This document shows, piece after piece, positions 16,804 to 24,885 of a stretch of 35,556 bases of DNA. The stretch lies in NCBI GenBank assembly GCA_947564305.1, contig CANOBT010000046.1:1-35556 (forward strand), in the 5' to 3' direction. Both the position numbers and the translations under genes were made by a program. The DNA comes from an uncultured Lachnospiraceae bacterium (GTDB lineage Bacteria > Bacillota_A > Clostridia > Lachnospirales > Lachnospiraceae). Positions within the stretch are counted from its first letter, which is position 1; every line of letters begins with the position of its first letter. The notes beneath the pieces were generated by a model, which searched no databases, was not told the origin of the DNA, and saw only the letters and a program-made list of their open reading frames with translations.

Positions 16804-17262
16804 TCATATGATTCCCCAGAGCCAGTACAGAAATCCGAGTATCCATGTTGTGAATATCCCATACAAAATGACGGGACCTGCAATGGTGAAGATTTTACAG
16901 CCAATCCCGAACACCTGCCCCTCTTTTTTGTATTCGATGGCCGGTGCGGCAACAGAATTTGCAAATCCGGTAATCGGCACGAGAGCGCCAGCGCCACCCC
17001 ATTTTGCAATTTTAGGATATACATTCATGCCTGTCAGTATAATGCTTAGCAAAATTAATAGCAGGGAAGTCCAGGCGCTGCATGAATCTTTGGAAAAATC
17101 CTTCAGCATACAGTAGTTATAGATGAGCTGTCCTGCCGTACAAATGATTCCGCCGGTAACAAAGGCCTTTCCCATATTCATCCAGATGTTGTGGACCGGT
17201 GTCTTTTGTTTGACATACGACTCATATTGTTTTTCCTTTTTCATTTTCTCTGTTTTATCCAT
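16804..17262 (-). CDS. spoVAC: Stage V sporulation protein AC, inverted relative to its operon
   Basis: A 152-residue SpoVAC homologue; in B. subtilis SpoVAC acts as a mechanosensitive channel subunit for dipicolinic acid release. Several spans are visible, with the family motif GGAGALVPITGFANSV near residue 90 and the EYKKEGQVFGIGCKIF and IAGPVILYG stretches. AAAGGA lies upstream of its ATG (17260-17262). In known spoVA operons AC is co-directional with AB and AD; here it is on the other strand, with a sigma-G-like promoter (17300-17328) and a terminator of its own. No frame break or missing motif is seen, so it looks functional. A plus-strand open frame over it is a shadow. Confidence 0.95.
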   Translation of the reverse strand: MDKTEKMKKEKQYESYVKQKTPVHNIWMNMGKAFVTGGIICTAGQLIYNYCMLKDFSKDSCSAWTSLLLILLSIILTGMNVYPKIAKWGGAGALVPITGFANSVAAPAIEYKKEGQVFGIGCKIFTIAGPVILYGIFTTWILGFLYWLWGII

Positions 17263-17299
17263 ATATTTTTCCTTTCTCTTTAAAAATGTTGTCTTGACA

Positions 17300-17328
17300 T
17301 AGTATCTGAAAAATCTGATATCTTATGC
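17300..17328 (-). promoter_or_regulatory. Sigma-G-like promoter of inverted spoVAC
   Basis: On the minus strand GCATA (17328-17324), a 17-base spacer and GATACTA (17306-17300) match the sigma-G pattern with one mismatch. The -10 is identical to the one before spoVAA. It lies 38 bases before the spoVAC start. Confidence 0.65.
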
Positions 17329-17335
17329 AGCCGGC

Positions 17336-17365
17336 GTATAAAATCCGGTAAATATCCTTATACTA
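17336..17365 (+). promoter_or_regulatory. Sigma-G-like promoter of spoVAD-spoVAE
   Basis: GTATA (17336-17340), an 18-base spacer and TATACTA (17359-17365) match the sigma-G pattern with one mismatch in the -10. It is back to back with the spoVAC promoter, 7 bases apart at the -35 elements, and would replace transcription from the spoVAA promoter. Confidence 0.62.
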
Positions 17366-17498
17366 TTTTTCAAAAATCAAATATGAAAGTAAATCAAGGT
17401 TTTCCTTTTATGGAATAGGAAAAAACGAAGTTATAGACGACAAAAGGATGCTTGATTGGAAATGGGGAATTTGCGTGGAACAAAAAATGGAGAGGAAA

Positions 17499-18512
17499 AT
17501 GAACCAGACTAGGGGGGCACAGAGCATCAGCTTTGAGACAGCGCCCTATGTGCTCAGCAGCAGCAGTGTTGCGGGCAGCAAGGAGGCAGAGGGGCCTCTG
17601 GGAAAATTAATTGATATGACCAACCAGGATGATTTATTCGGGGCACAGACCTGGGAGGAAGCAGAGAGTAATATGCAGAAGGAGGCCTGCGTGCTTGCGC
17701 TTGGAAAAGCACATATAAAGCCGGAAGAAGTGCGGTTTCTCTTTGGAGGAGACCTGCTGCGCCAGGGTGTAGCCACGTCTATGGGAGTAGAATCATTACA
17801 GATTCCTTTATTCGGTCTGTATGGCGCCTGCTCCACTTCCGGGGAGGCGTTGGCGTTAAGTGCAATGAGTGTGGCGGCAGGATATGGGGACTATATGCTG
17901 GCAGTCACGTCCAGCCATTTTGGAAGCGCAGAGAAGGAATTCCGTTTTCCTCTGGGATATGCAAACCAACGCCCACTCTGCGCTCATTGGACGGTCACCG
18001 GAAGCGGCGCATTTATCGTGGGAACCGAGAAATCCCATGTGCGCATTTCTGGTGTGACAGTAGGAAAAATTGTGGATTATGGATTGAAGGATTCACAGAA
18101 TATGGGGGCCTGCATGGCTCCGGCAGCTATGGATACGATTATCCGTAATCTGAAGGATTTTGGAAGAGAAGCAGAAGATTATGACAGGATTATTACCGGC
18201 GACCTGGGATATGTAGGCCAGGATATTTTGTTTGATCTGATGCAGGAGAAAGGGTATGATATCCGTGCGAAACATATGGACTGCGGAATGGTGATCTTTG
18301 ACCAGAAAACACAGGACACACATGCCGGGGGAAGCGGGTGCGGCTGCGCAGCCGTCACCTTGTCATCCTATATTCTGCCGAAAATCCGCAAAGGAGAGTG
18401 GAAACGTGTGCTGTTTGTGCCTACGGGAGCTTTGCTTTCTACGGTGAGTTTCAATGAGGGTGCAAGTATCCCGGGAATTGCTCACGGAATTGTTCTGGAA
18501 CATGTAAATTGA
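17499..18512 (+). CDS. spoVAD: Stage V sporulation protein AD
   Basis: A 337-residue soluble thiolase-fold protein that in B. subtilis binds dipicolinic acid at the spore inner membrane. Visible landmarks are GSKEAEGPLG near the N terminus, LFGLYGACSTSGEALALSAMSVAAGYGDY in the middle and the glycine/cysteine stretch HAGGSGCGCAAV near residue 285. Three in-frame starts are possible (GTG 17475, ATG 17487, ATG 17499); GGAGAGG at 17489-17495 and family length favour 17499, though its spacing is short. It is divergent from spoVAC and followed by spoVAE after 25 bases, so AD and AE probably form one transcript. Confidence 0.93.
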   Translation: MNQTRGAQSISFETAPYVLSSSSVAGSKEAEGPLGKLIDMTNQDDLFGAQTWEEAESNMQKEACVLALGKAHIKPEEVRFLFGGDLLRQGVATSMGVESLQIPLFGLYGACSTSGEALALSAMSVAAGYGDYMLAVTSSHFGSAEKEFRFPLGYANQRPLCAHWTVTGSGAFIVGTEKSHVRISGVTVGKIVDYGLKDSQNMGACMAPAAMDTIIRNLKDFGREAEDYDRIITGDLGYVGQDILFDLMQEKGYDIRAKHMDCGMVIFDQKTQDTHAGGSGCGCAAVTLSSYILPKIRKGEWKRVLFVPTGALLSTVSFNEGASIPGIAHGIVLEHVN

Positions 18513-18537
18513 TTTTTGAATTCAGGAGGAAATGAAA

Positions 18538-18894
18538 TTGGATTATGTGAAAGCATTTTTAATCGGCGGGCTGATTTGTGCCCTGGTCCAGATTTTGCTG
18601 GACAGGACAAAATTAATGCCGGGCCGTGTCATGGTATTGTTGGTATGCAGCGGAGCAGTCTTAGGCTTCTGCAATCTTTATAAGCCGTTTCAGGATTTTG
18701 CAGGGGCAGGAGCAAGCGTTCCGCTCCTGGGATTTGGAAATGTCCTGTGGCAGGGTGTAAAAGAAGCCGTGGATAAAGGCGGGTTTCTGGGAATTTTCCA
18801 GGGAGGGTTTAAAGCGAGCGCCGTGGGAATATCGGCGGCGTTGGTATTCGGTTATCTGGCTTCCATTATCTTTGAGCCGCGGATGAAGAAATAA
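18538..18894 (+). CDS. spoVAE: Stage V sporulation protein AE
   Basis: A 118-residue membrane protein of the SpoVA complex (SpoVAE/AEB type) with three or four spans; the motif AGAGASVPLLGFGNVLWQG parallels the one in SpoVAC, to which it is related. An ATG at 18532 is only 2 bases from AGGAGG (18524-18529), too close to work well. A TTG at 18538 is 8 bases away and gives MDYVKAFLIGG, the normal family N terminus, so TTG is the preferred start. No separate terminator is evident before the next gene. Confidence 0.92.
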   Translation: MDYVKAFLIGGLICALVQILLDRTKLMPGRVMVLLVCSGAVLGFCNLYKPFQDFAGAGASVPLLGFGNVLWQGVKEAVDKGGFLGIFQGGFKASAVGISAALVFGYLASIIFEPRMKK

Positions 18895-18955
18895 AGATAC
18901 TATTGCTTTTTTAGGGAGATAATGTTATCGTAAATGAGGTTTCATATTTAGAAAT

Positions 18956-18980
18956 GAAATTTTGTCCGGGACAAAATTTC
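18956..18980. promoter_or_regulatory. Perfect 25-bp palindrome upstream of the Na/Pi gene
   Basis: GAAATTTTGTCC (18956-18967), one base, GGACAAAATTTC (18969-18980): both 12-base arms match exactly. It sits 44 bases before the start codon. The one-base centre and lack of a T-run make it more like a dimeric repressor operator than a terminator. The cognate regulator is unknown. Confidence 0.7.
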
Positions 18981-19024
18981 TGCAATGTACTTCCCGGCTT
19001 ATCCGGGGCAGGAGGAGAAAGTAT

Positions 19025-20659
19025 ATGGATTACGCAGGCATTATCATCCCCTTTATCGGGGGGCTCGGCATGTTCATCTATGGTATGCAGATCATGGCAC
19101 AGGGACTTGAAAATGCAGCCGGCAGCAAAATGAAGGACATGTTGGAGGCTTTGACAAGAAACAAATTTCTGGGCGTCCTTCTGGGCGCTCTCATTACGGC
19201 TGTTATCCAGAGTTCGTCCGCTACATCCGTCATGGTGGTCGGCTTTGTGAATGCCGGTATTATGAACCTGAGCCAGGCAATGGGTGTGATTATGGGCGCC
19301 AATATTGGTACGACGGTAACCGGTTGGCTGGTATCCAGTGTGGAGTGGGCGAAGTTTTTAAGTCCGGGCAATCTGGCTCCGATTGCAATCATGCTGGGCG
19401 TTATTGTGATGCTTACAGGTACCAGACGCTCATCCAAAGATGTTTCCAGTATTATCATTGGATTTGGATTGCTGTTTGTAGGGATTACTACCATGTCATC
19501 TTCGGTTTCACCGCTGCAGGAGTCAGAAGCATTTCGCTCTGTTTTTGTGACTCTGGGACATAACCCTTTCCTCGGAATCATAGCAGGTGCGGTAGTAACG
19601 GCTGTCATCCAGAGTTCTTCGGCATCGGTAGGAATTCTGCAGAGCCTTTCCGCAGCCGGGCTGGTGCCCTTTAATGCAGCGGTCTATATTATCATGGGGC
19701 AGAATATCGGTACTTGTGTGACCGCGATCATGTCCAGTATCGGGGCAAAGAAGACGGCTAAGACGGCAGCGGTCATGCACCTTCTTTTTAATATTATTGG
19801 GACTGTAATTTTCAGTATTATAGCAATCGTATTGTTTAAGCTTGTATTCCCGACAGCGGGGACAGGTATGATTACACAGACGGAGATCAGTACGGTGCAC
19901 ACAATCTTCAATATCGGAACCACAGTTCTTCTTTTCCCGGTTTCGGATCTGATCATCAAACTGGCGAAAAAGTTAGAGAAGGAAGACGATAAAACAGAGG
20001 ACGAAAGCAGAGTGCTTCTGGATGAGCGTATGCTGGAGACGCCCGGGATTGCGGTGCAGTCTGCAGTCAGCGAGATTGCCAGAATGGGGAACATCGTGGT
20101 CAGGACTACACAGAAGGCAGAAGAAGTCATGTTTTCCAAAGATTATCAGAAAATCCTGGATATCAAGGAAGAGGAGGAAACGGTGGACAGTCTCTGCAGC
20201 GGGATTACCAACTATGTGATTAAACTAAGTTCCCTTGCTCTCAATGAGAAAGAGCATCAGCATATGGCAAGCCTGCTCCAGATTTTGTCGGATATGGAAC
20301 GAATCAGTGATTATTGTGAAAATATCTCTGAATTTGCAGAGACGCTGACAGAACGGAAGGCATCATTTACAGAAATCGGTACGGCAGAGATGAAGGAGAT
20401 GATTCAGGTCTGCTTTGACAGTTTCCGGTATGCGGTAGAGGCGTTTGCGGAAGACGACAAAGAAAAAGCTCTGAAGGTAATTGAGAAAGAGAGTCAGGCT
20501 GACGATTTGGAAATCCAGCTTCGGACGGCACATATGAAACGTCTGGCTGCCAACCAGTGTAATACGGATGCCGGAATCGTGTATCTGGATGCATTGGTAT
20601 GTCTGGAACGTATATCAGATCATTCACGTAATATTGCGGAAGAAGTACTCATGGTATAA
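19025..20659 (+). CDS. Na/phosphate cotransporter family protein with PhoU-like domain
   Basis: A 544-residue membrane protein of the NptA/PNaS family, expected to move phosphate with sodium. The inverted duplicate QSSS motifs are clear (QSSSATSVMVVGFVNAG and QSSSASVGILQSLSAAG), each with neighbouring NIGT motifs (GANIGTTVT and GQNIGTCVT). About nine or ten spans fill residues 1-320. The cytoplasmic tail (about 340-544) is PhoU-like, all helical and rich in acidic residues. The frame is open upstream to 18962, but AGGAGGAG just before ATG 19025 and the family N terminus (PFIGGLGMFIYGMQIM) decide the start. A perfect palindrome upstream is a likely operator. Some family members act as phosphate exporters, so direction is not settled. 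Confidence 0.9.
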   Translation: MDYAGIIIPFIGGLGMFIYGMQIMAQGLENAAGSKMKDMLEALTRNKFLGVLLGALITAVIQSSSATSVMVVGFVNAGIMNLSQAMGVIMGANIGTTVTGWLVSSVEWAKFLSPGNLAPIAIMLGVIVMLTGTRRSSKDVSSIIIGFGLLFVGITTMSSSVSPLQESEAFRSVFVTLGHNPFLGIIAGAVVTAVIQSSSASVGILQSLSAAGLVPFNAAVYIIMGQNIGTCVTAIMSSIGAKKTAKTAAVMHLLFNIIGTVIFSIIAIVLFKLVFPTAGTGMITQTEISTVHTIFNIGTTVLLFPVSDLIIKLAKKLEKEDDKTEDESRVLLDERMLETPGIAVQSAVSEIARMGNIVVRTTQKAEEVMFSKDYQKILDIKEEEETVDSLCSGITNYVIKLSSLALNEKEHQHMASLLQILSDMERISDYCENISEFAETLTERKASFTEIGTAEMKEMIQVCFDSFRYAVEAFAEDDKEKALKVIEKESQADDLEIQLRTAHMKRLAANQCNTDAGIVYLDALVCLERISDHSRNIAEEVLMV

Positions 20660-21081
20660 AAGGAATATAAAAGATAAGAAGTTGATGCTGAACAGCCCAA
20701 AGTTTATGGGATTTAAAGCACTGTGATTTTTGGATTTTTTATGGAACTGCCTTGTGGCCTGCTGCGGGGCAGTTTTTTGTATGGATGTATTTTTGCGTGG
20801 ATAATAAAGGTTTTTGGCTGTTTTGAAGATATTTGAACGTAGGATTTTCATGATTTTTCCTTTCAATAGAAAAGTTGGAAAATACGGATTTCTGCTTAGG
20901 AAAATTTTGCCGAATAGCCCATAATATGTATGAATAAAAGTTAGAATTCGATGCGTCATGACTTTAAAAATATGATATACTGTAACTAAGGAACAGCACG
21001 TCATCTGCTGCTATGAAAAAGCTACTCTACCGCCTGCCGTCTGCTCCGCAGATTGGCTACAAATAGAAGGAAGGAATATCC
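20660..21081. other. 422-base gap between the Na/Pi gene and the sensor kinase gene
   Basis: It contains the terminator at 20745-20778 and a candidate -10 TATACT at 20976-20981 (about 100 bases before the kinase gene) with a weak -35. A minus-strand open frame across it lacks a ribosome site and looks like AT-rich non-coding sequence. I see no RNA gene or repeat. Confidence 0.5.
20745..20778 (+). terminator. Terminator after the Na/Pi gene
   Basis: AACTGCC (20745-20751) and GGCAGTT (20768-20774) form a 7-bp stem, followed by T residues to 20778. Confidence 0.75.
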
Positions 21082-22776
21082 ATGAAAAGTAAGGTGTCCA
21101 TCAGGCTGCCGATTCGTTTTTTAGCAGTGGCTTTGATTCCGATTTTGATTTTTTTTACAATTACACAGATTTATATGACCAGAGCTGGGAAGCAGTATTT
21201 GAATGAACGCATTAACAGCAACTTAAGTATATCCAATCAGGTGTTGGATATGGTATTAGAGAAGTATGCGGGCATCCTGTATGATTTATGCACAGACCGG
21301 GATATTTTAGAGATGGTTGATTCCATCAGTGCGGCAGGAGATGTCTTTGATGAGAATATCGGAAGGCTGGGGCATGAGTTGGGTGATATATGCAATCGGC
21401 ATGAGGGAATCGAAGGGATTATGATATCCCTGGAAGATGGCAGGAATGTTTTTTATGACGGCCTGAATTCCTCGTCTGTCAGCAGTTCGTGGATAGAGGA
21501 GATGGGAATACCGAAAGTAGAAAAAGGAGATGCATATCGTGGGATTTCAGAGCCGGTCATGGACCAGGAAAGAAAAGTTTATATTTTTCAAATTGCGCGG
21601 AGTCTGAACAGTGACGGCAGCAATAGTGAGAACCAGGCTGTTGCGGCGATTAATATTAATGAGGAACAGATATGTAAAGCATTGAATTCAGGAGAAGACA
21701 GACAGAGTTACCTGTTGGATGGCAGTACTGTCCTCAGCGCCAGTGTGAAAGAAGATATTGGGCAGGATTATGGGAAACTTATGGATGTGCAGGAAAACCG
21801 GTATACTTGTTCTCCAAGCACAATGAGCGGATTTACAATTTGCAATATACAGTCTATGAAATCTTATAATCATTCTACGCGAATTCAGTACATCGGTTTA
21901 GGAATCTTTGTATTACTTTCTGTGCTCATGGTTCTGGTTCTGACATTTTCAGCGATAAAACCGTATTTAAAAACAGTGGATAATTATGTGGATGCCATGG
22001 TACGGGTAGGAAAAGGCGATTTTTCCGTACGTGCAGCAAAGCAGCGGCGGGGGCATCCTCAGATGCGCAGAATTGAAGATGGGTTTAATGATATGGTCAT
22101 ACATATCGAAAACCAGATTGAAGAAGGAAAGCAGGCCTCTTTGAAGCAGAAATATGCAGAGATGTCGGCGTTAGAGGCACAGATTACCCCACATTTTCTG
22201 TATAATACACTGGATGTGATCAACTGGAAAGCGATAGAAGATGAACAGTATGAGATTAGCGAGATGCTTGGACTTCTGGGAGACATTTTACGTTATGTTT
22301 CAAAAAATACGGGAGGCATGACGACTCTCCGTACGGAATTTGAATGGCTGGCAGATTATATCCGGCTGCAAAATGTAGAATCCGACAGGAGGACAAAGCT
22401 AGAGCTGGAGGTACCGGAGGAGATGATGGAAGTAGAAATCCATAAGCTCCTGCTGCAGCCTTTTATAGAAAATGCTTTCAAATATGCCTTTTTAAAGAAA
22501 AAGGATGATCATGTTATTATTGTAGGCGCCGGCCTGTCTGGCGGGCAGCTTCATATTACGATTGAAGATAATGGAGAAGGGATAGAGGAAAGTCTTCTTC
22601 GGAAATTGAATGACGATGCCTCGGACATGGGAGAACATGTCGGTATTGCCAATGTCCGGAAACGTCTGAAATTATACTATGGTGAGGAGGCCGTAGTATA
22701 TTTCGAGAGTGTACCGGATGATTATACGAGGATACATCTGCTTATCCCACAGTGGACAAAAGCAAACAGTAATTAA
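21082..22776 (+). CDS. Sensor histidine kinase, YesM type
   Basis: A 564-residue membrane kinase that senses an extracellular signal and phosphorylates the regulator encoded next. It has a first span near residues 12-30, an extracytoplasmic dCache-like domain (about 31-270), a second span near 272-293, a HAMP linker, the His_kinase domain with QITPHFLYNTLD (phospho-acceptor H371) and a C-terminal ATPase domain (LLLQPFIENAFKYAF, EDNGEGIEE, GIANVRKRL). This layout is typical of LytS/YesM-like kinases paired with AraC-type regulators that control sugar or envelope genes. GAAGGAAGG precedes ATG 21082. The ligand cannot be predicted. Confidence 0.93.
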   Translation: MKSKVSIRLPIRFLAVALIPILIFFTITQIYMTRAGKQYLNERINSNLSISNQVLDMVLEKYAGILYDLCTDRDILEMVDSISAAGDVFDENIGRLGHELGDICNRHEGIEGIMISLEDGRNVFYDGLNSSSVSSSWIEEMGIPKVEKGDAYRGISEPVMDQERKVYIFQIARSLNSDGSNSENQAVAAININEEQICKALNSGEDRQSYLLDGSTVLSASVKEDIGQDYGKLMDVQENRYTCSPSTMSGFTICNIQSMKSYNHSTRIQYIGLGIFVLLSVLMVLVLTFSAIKPYLKTVDNYVDAMVRVGKGDFSVRAAKQRRGHPQMRRIEDGFNDMVIHIENQIEEGKQASLKQKYAEMSALEAQITPHFLYNTLDVINWKAIEDEQYEISEMLGLLGDILRYVSKNTGGMTTLRTEFEWLADYIRLQNVESDRRTKLELEVPEEMMEVEIHKLLLQPFIENAFKYAFLKKKDDHVIIVGAGLSGGQLHITIEDNGEGIEESLLRKLNDDASDMGEHVGIANVRKRLKLYYGEEAVVYFESVPDDYTRIHLLIPQWTKANSN

Positions 22777-22822
22777 AAGGTATTAAGAGTGCGCAGACAC
22801 AGGCTGTGCCATTTTGTGAAAA

Positions 22823-22842
22823 CCGGATATGCGGGTATCCGG
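22823..22842 (+). other. Intercistronic hairpin between sensor and regulator genes
   Basis: CCGGATA (22823-22829) and TATCCGG (22836-22842) form a perfect 7-bp stem with a 6-base loop, with no T-run after it. It lies 30 bases before the regulator start and may influence translation or RNA stability. Confidence 0.4.
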
Positions 22843-22872
22843 CTTTATGCGCATGCGGGTAAGGAGGGAAAC

Positions 22873-24399
22873 ATGCGGATTGTAATAGTAGAGGATGAGG
22901 TACACATTCGGACAGGGATGGTGCGGCTTCTTCATCAGATCGACCCAAAGCATGAAGTGGTAGGCAAAGCAGATAATGGACAGACCGGATTTGAGATAAT
23001 CTGCCGGGAAAGACCCGATCTTATCATTGTTGATGTCAGGATGCCGGATATGGATGGGTTGACGATGATCCGGAAACTGAGGGAGGAAAAGGTTGTGTGC
23101 CAGATTCTGGTCCTTTCGGCATATTCGGAGTTCGAATATGCCAGAGAGGCTATCGAACTTGGTATTGTAAGCTATCTTCTGAAGCCGTTGAAGATTGGAG
23201 AGTTTAAAAAAGCCCTGGAGCAGGTGGAAGAAAAAATCCTGCAGGAAAAACATAAGGAGTATGGATTTTCACTGGATCATATTTTTCTTGGCTGCATTAA
23301 TGACCAATTGGAGCCGGACGAGCTTTTTAATGTCCAGACTTATGAAAAATATGGATTCACAGTAGAGCAGCCGGCAGAGTTATTTCTTGTATGGCTTGGA
23401 GACGGATATGAGGCACAATGTGCACGTGCAAGGGAGCTTTTGAAGCATGTGGCGGCACACACGGTAAAGTTTTCAGCTCATATCCGGGAAATGAAAAGCG
23501 GGCATATGCTGTTGATGATCTTATATCGGCAAAGGACAGGAGAAACGCAGCGAGCCTTTTTTGAAAAATCAGTCGTTCCTATGTTGTGCAGCAATCTGGA
23601 GAAGCCTGTTATTTGCGTGTGGAGGTCTATGAAGCGCCTTTTAGATGCATCGAAAGTGCTTCGGGAAATGCACAAAGAGTTGGAATGGAACCTTTGGTTT
23701 CCGGACAGAGTATTGATTCACAGGGCTGAGATCCAGAGACAGCAGATTGTGCCGGTTAAGTATCCGTTGGAACTGGAAGACAGGGCAAAATCCGCATTGC
23801 GGGAGAAAAATTGGAAAGATGTGATTACATGCTATGAGAGACTATATGCCTATCTGGTCGAGGAGCCGCATCTTCCTTCTCAGATAAAGGAAAATCTGAT
23901 CCGGTTCAACTGGAGCCTGATCAGTATTCAAAAAGAAAAGAAAGAAGAATCAGAACTGCGGATTCAGAATATTTTCCAGAAGATTGCAGCGGCGTTCAGT
24001 TGGGTGCAGATTGATGCTGCTATGAGAGAATTTATGAAGATTCTTGATTATTCTGAGCCGGAGCCGGAGGAGCAGTCGGCCAGTGATATGGTTCAGAAAG
24101 CAAAAGTACTGATTCGTAAATATTATAACCAGGGAATCACACTGGAAGAGACGGCAAGGAAGCTGTTTGTATCGGAAGAATACCTGAGCGCCCAGTTTAA
24201 AAAAGAGACTGGCAGTACATTTACGGAAACCGTGCGCAGATACCGGATTGAAAAGGTAAAAGAACTGTTGGTAGAAACCACTTTGAAAATGAATCAGATA
24301 GCAGAATTGGCAGGATATTCTGATCCTAAATATATGAGCAAAGTATTTAAAGAAGAGGTCGGGATGCTTCCCACGGAATATCGGAAAGAAGCAGACTAG
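22873..24399 (+). CDS. Response regulator with AraC-type DNA-binding domain, YesN type
   Basis: A 508-residue cytoplasmic regulator. The receiver domain (1-120) has phospho-acceptor D54 in IVDVRMPD, the acidic EDE near the start and YLLKPLK with the conserved lysine. A long linker of unknown fold (about 125-400) follows, then two helix-turn-helix motifs (about 405-505; TLEETARKLFVSEEYLSAQFKKETG and QIAELAGYSDPKYMSKVFKEEVGMLPTEYRK). The frame opens at 22789, but AAGGAGGG right before ATG 22873 and the receiver N terminus (MRIVIVEDE) decide the start. It is co-transcribed with the kinase gene upstream; no target operon is adjacent on the same strand. Confidence 0.94.
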   Translation: MRIVIVEDEVHIRTGMVRLLHQIDPKHEVVGKADNGQTGFEIICRERPDLIIVDVRMPDMDGLTMIRKLREEKVVCQILVLSAYSEFEYAREAIELGIVSYLLKPLKIGEFKKALEQVEEKILQEKHKEYGFSLDHIFLGCINDQLEPDELFNVQTYEKYGFTVEQPAELFLVWLGDGYEAQCARARELLKHVAAHTVKFSAHIREMKSGHMLLMILYRQRTGETQRAFFEKSVVPMLCSNLEKPVICVWRSMKRLLDASKVLREMHKELEWNLWFPDRVLIHRAEIQRQQIVPVKYPLELEDRAKSALREKNWKDVITCYERLYAYLVEEPHLPSQIKENLIRFNWSLISIQKEKKEESELRIQNIFQKIAAAFSWVQIDAAMREFMKILDYSEPEPEEQSASDMVQKAKVLIRKYYNQGITLEETARKLFVSEEYLSAQFKKETGSTFTETVRRYRIEKVKELLVETTLKMNQIAELAGYSDPKYMSKVFKEEVGMLPTEYRKEAD

Positions 24400-24514
24400 A
24401 AGTCTAAACTACGGGAGATATTGCCAGGAAAATACGCAAGGACAACAGGCAAAATCTGGAATCCGTCAATATCTAATAGATTAAATATTTCCACTTTTTT
24501 TGGGAAATTTCCTC

Positions 24515-24543
24515 CTTTCAAGGAAAAAAAACTATGCTATTAT
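24515..24543 (+). promoter_or_regulatory. Candidate promoter of the HPr-like gene
   Basis: CTTTCA (24515-24520), a 17-base spacer and TATTAT (24538-24543) preceded by TGC form an extended -10 promoter about 70 bases before the gene. Confidence 0.4.
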
Positions 24544-24614
24544 GATTATGCTGAATAGAGATAGAATATTTTGGAGACACTGTTAGAGATTCTATTTTGA
24601 AGGAGAGCGGAAAA

Positions 24615-24845
24615 ATGAATAGTTTTAACGTTAAATTCAAAAATCCTGATGAAATCTTAAGTTTTTTAAACATTGTTGAGAAATATGATATCGCAATGGA
24701 CATGATAAGAGGCCGGTTTGTCGTAGATGCGAAATCGCTCCTCGGACTCATGAATCTAGGGCTGAACAACGTTGCCGAACTGCGTGTGTACGGTGATGAT
24801 TGTGCTCAGCTAAGGCAGGAGATTTCCAGATATGTAGCAGCATAA
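24615..24845 (+). CDS. HPr-like protein lacking the phospho-histidine
   Basis: A 76-residue protein with the length and fold pattern of the phosphotransferase protein HPr. The second half is close to HPr around the regulatory serine: VVDAKSLLGLMNLG, with S41 at the place of HPr Ser46. The first half lacks the His15 loop, and the whole protein contains no histidine, so it cannot carry phosphate from enzyme I in the usual way. It may act as a regulator, for example through the serine, or bind HPr partners. AAGGAGAG precedes ATG 24615. It stands alone, with its own promoter and a structured region downstream. Confidence 0.8.
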   Translation: MNSFNVKFKNPDEILSFLNIVEKYDIAMDMIRGRFVVDAKSLLGLMNLGLNNVAELRVYGDDCAQLRQEISRYVAA

Positions 24846-24849
24846 AATT

Positions 24850-24879
24850 TAGTCAACCCCTCCCCCCTCATAGTACTAT
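24850..24879 (+). promoter_or_regulatory. Candidate promoter of a structured RNA
   Basis: TAGTCA (24850-24855), an 18-base spacer and TACTAT (24874-24879). It begins right after the HPr-like gene and would start a transcript near 24886. Moderate match only. Confidence 0.3.
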
Positions 24880-24885
24880 TTTTTA

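Noticed and set aside
16754..17116. Plus-strand open frames opposite spoVAC
   Set aside because: The minus strand encodes an intact SpoVAC with all family motifs; the plus-strand frames have no ribosome site and no recognisable product.
20624..21004. Minus-strand 126-residue open frame
   Set aside because: It overlaps the end of the Na/Pi gene, has low-complexity AT-rich composition and contains a plus-strand terminator; no ribosome site.
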